Source: Massilia timonae CCUG 45783 (lineage in GTDB: Bacteria; Pseudomonadota; Gammaproteobacteria; Burkholderiales; Burkholderiaceae_D). From it: a DNA stretch of 64,000 nucleotides. The position numbers and the translations under genes are program-made. The DNA lies in assembly GCF_000315425.1 (NCBI RefSeq), contig NZ_JH992922.1, forward strand, positions 1,793,086-1,857,085, written 5' to 3'. Shown here one piece after another: positions 7,651 through 14,734 of the stretch. Position 1 is the stretch's first letter; every line of letters starts with the position of its first letter. The notes under the pieces are model-generated. The model was not told the origin of the DNA, did not search any database, and worked only from the letters and a program-made list of their open reading frames with translations.

Positions 7651-9609
7651 ATGCCCAACTTCGCCCGACTTCAGATTGCCTTCAAGAACGTCTACGTCCG
7701 TATCCTGTCCGCCATCCTGCTGGGCATGCTGGTGGCGCTGGCGATCTTCAAGTCCGATGTGCCGCAAGATCCGAGCCCGGTGATCCACTCGCAGAACATC
7801 GCCGAGATCACCTCGCTGGCCGATCAGAAGGCGCGCCTGGATTACCTCCTGATCGCCAACCCGCTGTCGGAGGCGCCGCGCTACATCTACAAATTCAAGG
7901 ATGCGGCGAACCTGCACGTGGTGAAGGTGCCGAGCACCTCCCACCTGTCGCTCGAGCGCGAAGTGCTGCTCAAGAACGCCATCCCGTATTCGATCGCCAA
8001 GGATGATTTCCTGGCCAGCCACAAGGCGGTGATGGACGAGGGCGTGAGCATGCTCGACCAGGCCGGCGACTTCCTCAAGCGCAATGCATTCCCGATCATC
8101 CTGGTGCTGATGATCCTGTACGTGATGAAATTCGGCATCCCGGGCATGGGCACGAGCGCGTCGATGATCACCCCGGACAAGCTGAAAGGCAGCCTGGACG
8201 ACCTGATCGGCATGGACGACATCAAGCAGGAAGTGCTGCACCTGGAAGACATGATCCGCAACCGCGAGGTCTACCAGTCGCACAATATCGACAAGCCGTT
8301 CAACGTGATGCTGACCGGGCCCGCCGGCACCGGCAAGACCAAGCTGGTCGGCTACCTGGCCAAGCGCCTCGACATGCCGATGATCTCGGCCTCGGGTTCG
8401 GCGCTGGAGTCGGGCTACGTCGGCGGCGGCTCGAAGGCCCTGAACGCCTTGTATCGCAAGGCTTGCGCCAAGGGCAAGTGCATCATCTTCCTGGATGAAG
8501 CGCAAAGCCTGTTCATGCCGCGCGGCCGCAGCGAAAAGAAATGGGAAGACGATACCGCCAACACCATGCTGGGCCTGCTGGACGGCGTGAAGAGCGACAA
8601 GGGCCAAGGTGTGATCTGGATCGTCGCCTCGAACTTCGACGACAACACGACCGAGATGGACGAAGCGATGCTGCGCCGCTTCTCGGTGAAGATCAACTTC
8701 CGCCTGCCGAACAAGGCCGAGCGCCGCGAACTGCTGCGCAGCTTCCTGGCGCGTAAAAAGGACGGCCTGGTCGATTGGGAAGACCTGAACCTGGACCAGG
8801 TGGCCGAGATCACCCAGAACCTGAGCCCGGCGCTGCTGGAAACCGTGGTCGAGCGCGCCAGCATGCTGTCGATCCAGGAAAAGACCATCATCAACACCAA
8901 CCTGATGTTCCGTGCCTACGAGCGCGCCACCATCGGCCTGACCGACCGCGCGACGACGGCCGAGAAGCACAAGCAGCGCGAGCGCATCGCCCTGCACGAG
9001 CTGGGGCACTTCTTCATGCAGATCGATCCCTACCTGCGTGCCGGCCTCAGCCTGGCCGAAGTGAAGGAAAAGTCGCACCTGCTCAAGATCAGCACCGAGG
9101 CGGTGTCGAAGATCGGCGCGCTGGGTTACGTGCTGCAGTCGGGCGAAGACATGTCGCTGCGCACGCTGGAAGAGCTGGAGCGTGACGTGGTCGGCCTGTA
9201 TGGCGGCGTGGCGGCCGAAGAGATGTTCTATGGCGCGCGCGGCATTTCGGTCGGCAGCCAGAACGACATCGAGAAGATCACCAAGATGCTGAACCTGATG
9301 GTGAGCCGCCTGTCGATGTATTCGCGCTCGAAGATCGATTACAGCCAGCTGGGGCAGGAAGCCAGCGGCGAGCACACCGTGCGCCTGGTGGAAGAAAAGG
9401 CGGATGCGCTGTACAGCTACACCCTCGACTCGATCCGCGATTACAAGCTGGTGATGGAGTCGCTCAAGGATACGTTGCTGGAGCAGTACGTGCTGTCGAA
9501 GGATGAGGTGTTTGCGCTGCTGGAAGAGCGGAGTGAACTCTTGATGCCGCAGTTGCATGGGCATCGGACAGCCAAGCTGACTTTGTGTGAGGAAGAAGTC
9601 GCCGCTTGA
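7651..9609 (+). CDS. Divergent FtsH-like membrane AAA+ zinc metalloprotease
   Basis: A 652-residue protein with FtsH architecture: a membrane segment at about 18-33, a periplasmic region of about 110 residues, a second membrane segment at 147-163, an AAA+ ATPase and an M41-type peptidase domain. Walker A is GPAGTGKT (223-230) and Walker B IIFLDEAQ (278-285). The zinc motif is HELGH (449-453), and the third ligand is probably Asp539 in SQND. It differs from true FtsH: the pore motif reads GYVGGG (255-260), and the second region of homology reads MLRRFSVKINF rather than the RPGRFDR type. It probably degrades or remodels membrane or cytoplasmic proteins, and a separate canonical ftsH is expected elsewhere. 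It is monocistronic, followed by a terminator. The start at MPNFARLQ is preferred over an in-frame ATG at 7591. Confidence 0.85.
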   Translation: MPNFARLQIAFKNVYVRILSAILLGMLVALAIFKSDVPQDPSPVIHSQNIAEITSLADQKARLDYLLIANPLSEAPRYIYKFKDAANLHVVKVPSTSHLSLEREVLLKNAIPYSIAKDDFLASHKAVMDEGVSMLDQAGDFLKRNAFPIILVLMILYVMKFGIPGMGTSASMITPDKLKGSLDDLIGMDDIKQEVLHLEDMIRNREVYQSHNIDKPFNVMLTGPAGTGKTKLVGYLAKRLDMPMISASGSALESGYVGGGSKALNALYRKACAKGKCIIFLDEAQSLFMPRGRSEKKWEDDTANTMLGLLDGVKSDKGQGVIWIVASNFDDNTTEMDEAMLRRFSVKINFRLPNKAERRELLRSFLARKKDGLVDWEDLNLDQVAEITQNLSPALLETVVERASMLSIQEKTIINTNLMFRAYERATIGLTDRATTAEKHKQRERIALHELGHFFMQIDPYLRAGLSLAEVKEKSHLLKISTEAVSKIGALGYVLQSGEDMSLRTLEELERDVVGLYGGVAAEEMFYGARGISVGSQNDIEKITKMLNLMVSRLSMYSRSKIDYSQLGQEASGEHTVRLVEEKADALYSYTLDSIRDYKLVMESLKDTLLEQYVLSKDEVFALLEERSELLMPQLHGHRTAKLTLCEEEVAA

Positions 9610-9630
9610 TCAGCAAGTTCGGTTTCATGA

Positions 9631-9663
9631 AACCCGTCCCGCGCAAGCCGGACGGGTTTTTGT
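9631..9663 (+). terminator. Intrinsic terminator of the protease gene
   Basis: AACCCGTCC (9631-9639) pairs with GGACGGGTT (9650-9658), followed by a T run. It begins about 20 bases after the stop codon. Confidence 0.9.
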
Positions 9664-9695
9664 TTACAGGGATGGTGGAGAATGTGGTGGGCGGA

Positions 9696-9815
9696 TCATG
9701 CTCGTGCGGCATAGTCGGGATGGTGCTCGGATGCAGGCGCGTCGACAGCGGACAGCAAGACTGAATCGTTCCCGCCATAGATCTTCCTGAAGCGCAGATA
9801 GCCAGCGCCGGCAAG
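9696..9815 (-). pseudogene. 3' remnant of the Tle1-like phospholipase gene
   Basis: Removing the IS256-family element and one copy of its target duplication joins this 40-codon piece in frame to the phospholipase gene at 11180. The junction reads IAWLAG-AGYLRFRKIYGG and the frame then runs to a TGA at 9696-9698. The segment has no start of its own, so it is the displaced original C terminus. Confidence 0.88.
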
Positions 9816-11179
9816 GGACCTGTCAGAAATTCTGTGTGCGGGGCCAGAATTCGTAGTTAGATAATCGCGTTCGTGAAGCGCTCGCCGAACATGATGGCGA
9901 ACTGGTTGGCAGCCTGCTTCCAGGTACGCTGTGGCATCTTCCAATCTTTCTCGATATTGCGCAAGGCCAGGAACAATAACTTGGTCGCGGCTTCGTCGCT
10001 GGGGAAGTGACCACGGTTCTTGACGATCTTCCGCAGACGCATATGCAGGCTTTCAATAGCGTTGGTCGTGTAGATGATCGTGCGCACTTCAGGTGGGTAG
10101 GCAAAGAACGGAATCACCTGCTGCCACTGGCGCCGCCACATCGCGGCCACGGTCGGAAACTTGGTGCCCCATGGGCCTTCTGCAAAGGCATCCAGCGCCG
10201 CTTCGGCCAGCTCGGCGTTGGCAGCGTGGTAGATCGGCTTGAGCGCCGCTGCCAGTTCCTTCCGGTCCTTCCAGGCCGCAAGCGTCGTCGAATTGCGGAT
10301 CAGGTGCACGATGCACGTCTGGATCTGCGCTTGCGGATAAACGGCCTCGATGGCCTCCGGGAAGCCGCGCAGGCCATCGACGACAGCGATCAGGATATCG
10401 TCCAGCCCACGATTCTTGAGCTCGTTGAAAACCTTCAGCCAGAACTTGGCGCCTTCGGTCTGCTCGATCCACAGACCCAGCACTTCCTTGCGGCCGTCGG
10501 CACGAATGCCCAGAGCCAAATACACAGCCTTGTTCTTGACTGTACCTTCGTCCCGGATCTTCAGGCGCAACGCGTCGAAATAGACGATTGGATACATCGC
10601 TTCAAGCGGCCGTTGTTGCCACTGTGCGACCTCGTCGAGCACCTCGTCGGTGATGGTCGAAATCAGGTCTGGCGACACCTCGGTGCCGTACAACTCCAGC
10701 AAATGCGCCTGAATCTCGCGCACGCTCATACCACGAGCGTACATGCTGATAACGTGATCGTCGAAGCCCGACATCCGGCGCTGATGTTTGGCCACCAGCT
10801 TGGGCTCAAAGCTCGACAGACGATCGCGCGGAATGTCCAGGTGGAGTTCCCCGCCTGGCGTCAAGACCTTCTTCGGGCTGCTACCGTTGCGGTGGTTTCT
10901 GCTGCCGTCTTCCTCGTTGGCCAGGTGGTGGTTCAACTCGGCCGACAACATACGCTCGGCCAGCATTTTTTTGAGCTGCCCGGCGAGGCCCGATTCGCCA
11001 AGGATCGACTCGGCGTCCTTGTTCTCAACCTGGGCCAGCAACTGGTCGATCAGCTCAACGGGAAACGGGTACGCTGCTTTCTGTTTTTTGGGCTTCTTGG
11101 TGGTCATCACTTCGGTCATGGAACAGTCCTTTCGGGATTATTTCATGACCCCGTTCCACACAGAAATTCTGACAGGCTC
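9816..11179 (-). mobile_element. IS256-family insertion sequence, complete
   Basis: A 1364-bp element bounded by near-perfect inverted repeats. The left end reads GGACCTGTCAGAAATTCTG. The right end, read on the other strand, is GAGCCTGTCAGAATTTCTG. It is flanked by the 8-bp direct repeat CCGGCAAG at 9808-9815 and 11180-11187, the duplication size expected for this family. It carries one intact transposase gene. Clean ends and an intact duplication suggest a recent insertion. Confidence 0.95.
9857..11119 (-). CDS. IS256-family (mutator type) transposase
   Basis: A 420-residue DDE transposase of normal length. Candidate catalytic residues are the Asp in IVYFDALRLKI, the Asp in IAVVDGLRGFPEAI, and the Glu in TTNAIESLHMRLRK; the surrounding CIVHLIRN motif is characteristic. 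It catalyses cut-and-copy movement of the element. The frame is uninterrupted, so the element may be active. An in-frame ATG five codons downstream could be the true start. Confidence 0.95.
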   Translation of the reverse strand: MTEVMTTKKPKKQKAAYPFPVELIDQLLAQVENKDAESILGESGLAGQLKKMLAERMLSAELNHHLANEEDGSRNHRNGSSPKKVLTPGGELHLDIPRDRLSSFEPKLVAKHQRRMSGFDDHVISMYARGMSVREIQAHLLELYGTEVSPDLISTITDEVLDEVAQWQQRPLEAMYPIVYFDALRLKIRDEGTVKNKAVYLALGIRADGRKEVLGLWIEQTEGAKFWLKVFNELKNRGLDDILIAVVDGLRGFPEAIEAVYPQAQIQTCIVHLIRNSTTLAAWKDRKELAAALKPIYHAANAELAEAALDAFAEGPWGTKFPTVAAMWRRQWQQVIPFFAYPPEVRTIIYTTNAIESLHMRLRKIVKNRGHFPSDEAATKLLFLALRNIEKDWKMPQRTWKQAANQFAIMFGERFTNAII

Positions 11180-13158
11180 CCGGCAAGCCAGGCGATGGGT
11201 GACTCCCAAGGCTCGCGTCCAGTGTTGGACATGCGCGGAATGGCCTTGGTTTTTCTGTATTCATCTACCGCTCGCCGCTGTTCAGGGCTCAATCGGTCCG
11301 AGGCGACCTTGTAATCGGATTTGCCAGCAAGCGTGGGCTGTTTGACATTCGCCTCATCCAACTCACGTCGTCGCTGCCAGCCCTGCAATTCCTTGTGAGC
11401 CTTGACTTCATTGTCGGGATTGCCCGGTCTCAGCTTGAACCAGGCCCGCGAATCGTGAACGTAGTTGTCGAAGAATGTCACGACGCAGGGGTCTACTGAC
11501 AGTTCCCCTTTCCACCACGTGGCGATTTCGAGCCATTCCGATTCATGGTCGTTGTTGAATCCTCGATGCTGTGCCCTGAATAGCGTGTGAGCGCCTTTCT
11601 CGCGTCTCCATTCAGTGAATTTTTGGATCTCCTCCTCGAATTCGAGGGCGGCGCTGTACAAATCGTTCTTGTCGAAATTGGACGCCCTGGAAAAGCTCTC
11701 GCTGGACTGCAGCGGATGTGCGCCGCTGACGCGGCGCCAGATGCGCCATTCGATGCATTTCCGCACCTGCTCACGCATGATCAAGTGGAGCGGCCCCGTC
11801 TTGACCTGGCATGTGGCGATATACGCGTTGAAATCTGCGATAGCTTTCCTGGTCAGCGCGAATCGCGATTTCGCCGATGTGCCGGCGAGTTCGAGCTTCA
11901 GCGGTACGCCGCTTAATCTTGCGGTCCTGTACATCATCAAGAGTGGAATCCTCGACAGCATGTCGTCACCGTTCGGATCGGTACCCCGGCCCTGTTCGGT
12001 TGGACAATAGCCGCAGCCAATGTCGGAGTGTGCTCCCGGCAGCACGATCTCCTCATGACGTGACGAAAGCGCTCCGCCTACCGAGATCGAATCGACCGGA
12101 AAGCTGCGTCTGATTTCATGGGCTGCGACCAGATGAAGGCATGGGATACTTGCTGGAACACGTAGGCTGTCCTCACTGTCCGCCCACGCACCGTGGCCGG
12201 TTGAGCCACCCAGGGTATTTCCCACTCCAATCGCCGCGACGGTATCGAACAGACCCAGGAAATCGAACTGGACAGGGAATCCACCAAGCGACATGCCGCC
12301 AGATTTTCCACGAAGTTGGGCGTCGAGCTCGCACAAGGACTGCAGCCAGTTGGTGAAGGCGCGCGCTTGCGTCGCACCGCGTGAAAATCCGAAGATCGAG
12401 ATGTAGATCGTCTTGACGACTGCTGGGCTGATTTTTCCCGGCCGTCCGGTATGGCAATCCGGCCAGTGCTGGGCTACGGCCTTATGCAGACGACCCAGGA
12501 TACGCTCGAATACTGCTCTGGCCATGCGATCGGACCGTACTCCTTTCTTGCCAAAGCTGGACGTCATCGGCGGCAACTTGCCTGTCATGTTCCTGCGCGT
12601 GCTCTTATTCAGGGTGATGTCCCGGAACATGGCGTCCATCTCAGGCTGCTGCACCAGGGGGACTTTCAGGAAGTAGCGATGGACGTTATTGATGGCTTGC
12701 ACGAGCGACCATAGGATTCGTCGTTCGCCCATGCGACCGGCGGCCGCGCCGAAGGGCTCGTCCAGCCAGTCAGCTTTGTCGCCGACTTCCTTGAACGGAG
12801 AAGAGACGCCGGGAGCATAGACTTTAAAAAAGTTCGTATATTGGCTCGCGTCCGTTACCCAGTCAGTCGTTTTTGGCAGTACGCCGGGAACGCTTAATCC
12901 AGGATAGCAGTCATATAGCCGAGCCACGTTGGAGTGATTTCTTGCGGTTTCAGCCTGTACATAATTGTTCTTAGTGCCATCGAAAAAGAATCCGAAAAAC
13001 AGGTTCGTTGTACAGGAATCTTTAGGTTGACCTTTTTTAACATTCTCTCTCTTTTCGTGGGCTTTGATCGTTTCGATCTCTTCTTGGCTGAAGAATTTTT
13101 CCTTCAGCGAGACATTGGTAAAATTCACGTTGACGGACGGCGACAGCTGAGTATTCAT
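11143..13158 (-). pseudogene. Tle1-like T6SS phospholipase effector (DUF2235), C terminus cut by IS256
   Basis: 671 codons remain, the last 11 of them (SLSEFLCGTGS) being insertion-sequence DNA. The fold is an alpha/beta hydrolase of the T6SS Tle1 / DUF2235 type. The nucleophile elbow is GFSRG (near residue 264), an Asp sits in FLGLFDTVAAIG, and the Asp/His segment is LPGAHSDIGCGY. Tle1 effectors hydrolyse membrane phospholipids of rival cells after delivery on VgrG. All catalytic elements are kept; only about 40 C-terminal residues are displaced, so activity may or may not survive. The gene overlaps the DUF3304 gene by 4 bases and ends the vgrG operon. Confidence 0.88.
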
Positions 13159-13904
13159 GGCTTGGCCTCCATGATATTTTGCAGGTCTCGTTTGCTTGAC
13201 TCCAATGCTTCGGTGTAGCGCATCTTGCGCTCAGCTATATAGAGTGGATCATCAGGACCACTAAACCCGCTCAGCCGATAAGGGGAATGTGACTTGGTTG
13301 ACTCCCAATCTTCTCTGGTGACAGTGAGAGGAGATGTTTCCAGCTCATCCAATGCTTCAGTGAAAATTTTCACTTCGTGGGCGGTTAGCTTTCGATGCAA
13401 TTCCCATCGCTCTCGCCTATACTCGATTGATGGCACCGGCCACCCTTTGATCGCTCCCGGCCAATTGGGGTGATCAGGCTGATAATCGCTCGAGACCACT
13501 TCTACCTTGCCATCGGCTTTACGCAGCACCCATATCTCTCCCGGCTTGCCGTCGACATATCGGGGAACTTCAGCCTCGACAACTTCCTTTATCTCCGGGA
13601 TGGTGCCTTTAGACTGCTTTTCCAAATAGTGTGTCGTGTGAATTTTCAACTTCAGCCCAGGGTGCCATTCGCGTGGCAACACGGCGCAACAGGTGATTCC
13701 GCTGGCACCATATGGATCGATTAAACCACTGCCGCCGCTGATCATTTCCGGATTCTCGGGATCTTTGACATAGAAGCTGAACGTCTCGTCAGTATGATTC
13801 ACCCCGTGCAGACTCACGCCAACAGTCTTTTCTTCACGCGCCAAGACATAGACAGCCGTCGAAACGAGTACCAGCACGACCAGGAATACTTTGTTACCAC
13901 TCAT
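13155..13904 (-). CDS. DUF3304 protein, putative Tle1 immunity
   Basis: A 249-residue protein with an N-terminal signal or membrane anchor (VFLVVLVLVSTAVYVLA), so it should face the periplasm. The DUF3304 core is visible: LHGVNHTDETFSFYV, a Gly-rich stretch, then GITCCAVLPREWHPGLK. DUF3304 genes are commonly found beside Tle1-type effectors, and a periplasmic location fits protection against a phospholipase. The start at 13904 is supported by GGAG about 9 bases upstream; an in-frame ATG at 13958 lies inside the preceding gene. The 4-base overlap with the effector gene supports an effector-immunity pair. Immunity is inferred from context. Confidence 0.75.
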   Translation of the reverse strand: MSGNKVFLVVLVLVSTAVYVLAREEKTVGVSLHGVNHTDETFSFYVKDPENPEMISGGSGLIDPYGASGITCCAVLPREWHPGLKLKIHTTHYLEKQSKGTIPEIKEVVEAEVPRYVDGKPGEIWVLRKADGKVEVVSSDYQPDHPNWPGAIKGWPVPSIEYRRERWELHRKLTAHEVKIFTEALDELETSPLTVTREDWESTKSHSPYRLSGFSGPDDPLYIAERKMRYTEALESSKRDLQNIMEAKP

Positions 13905-13920
13905 GGCATCATCGCTCCTT

Positions 13921-14733
13921 TCAAGCTCGATCGACTTGCGTCGCTTGCCAATTGGCAAACTTGTATGCGGCAGTCGATGGCGTTTCGATTTGCCCCTCCC
14001 GCCACAGGAATTCGCACCAGTCCAGCAGCGCCGGTTCCTTCAATCGCGCTTTTTCCGCCACCTGCAGCGCCAACGCCAGCACTTCATATCCCTGCCATGC
14101 CGGCATGAACGGCCCCGGATGACGCCGCATGAACAGCGCCAACATTTCGTCGATACGACTGTCCTCCACCAGCAATCCGAACTGCCGCGCATCCAGTGAA
14201 GGAGACGCCGCAAGGTCGACATCGGCGCCGTCGAGCCGAATCTCCTGCCAAACACCGCTGCGGGTGACACAAGCCCAACTCGTCGCCGGTCCAAGAAGCT
14301 GCGCGCGCTGCCCCGGATCCAGCACCTGGACGATCGCGGGAATCCGCCGTGTATCGGCAAAACGCAAGTGAAACCGCTGCCCATCCGCTTCGACGACGGT
14401 CCATGCCGCCATCCTGGCACCTAGCTGCCTCACATCCTCGTGCGTCTGGACGACGCTGACCATGGGCCAGCCGCTGCAGCGCTGCAGTATGCGTCGGACA
14501 GATGGATCTTCCGGATCGAATGCCATCAGGAACGGCGACAGGTCCAGCGCCTCGTCGCTGCACCCCGGCAGCGCGGCGAACAGCATGACTTTCCGATCCG
14601 GGCGGATGCCCCGATGCAGCCCGGGAATGAAGGCCCCATCGACCAGCAAATGCAGCCGCTGTCCAGTTGCGAGGTCTCGCATACGGGCACACAACTCGTC
14701 CATCCAACTATCCACAAACGGTGCGATCAGCAT
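13921..14733 (-). CDS. DUF4123 T6SS adaptor/chaperone
   Basis: A 270-residue cytoplasmic protein matching DUF4123 (Tap/TEC) adaptors, which load a specific effector onto its cognate VgrG. Visible features include the N-terminal HLLVDGAFIPGLH region, the CSGWPMVSVVQTHEDV segment and the C-terminal helical part ending WCEFLWREGQIETPSTA. The start at 14733 lies one base after the vgrG stop with GGTGGAG about 5 bases upstream, so it is translationally coupled to vgrG. It sits between vgrG and the effector-immunity pair, the expected place for an adaptor. Confidence 0.85.
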   Translation of the reverse strand: MLIAPFVDSWMDELCARMRDLATGQRLHLLVDGAFIPGLHRGIRPDRKVMLFAALPGCSDEALDLSPFLMAFDPEDPSVRRILQRCSGWPMVSVVQTHEDVRQLGARMAAWTVVEADGQRFHLRFADTRRIPAIVQVLDPGQRAQLLGPATSWACVTRSGVWQEIRLDGADVDLAASPSLDARQFGLLVEDSRIDEMLALFMRRHPGPFMPAWQGYEVLALALQVAEKARLKEPALLDWCEFLWREGQIETPSTAAYKFANWQATQVDRA

Positions 14734-14734
14734 G

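Noticed and set aside
7525..9564. Long minus-strand frame opposite the FtsH-like gene
   Set aside because: Composition typical of an antisense shadow (Gln/His/Arg/Val repeats), no motifs, and the plus strand encodes a clear protease.
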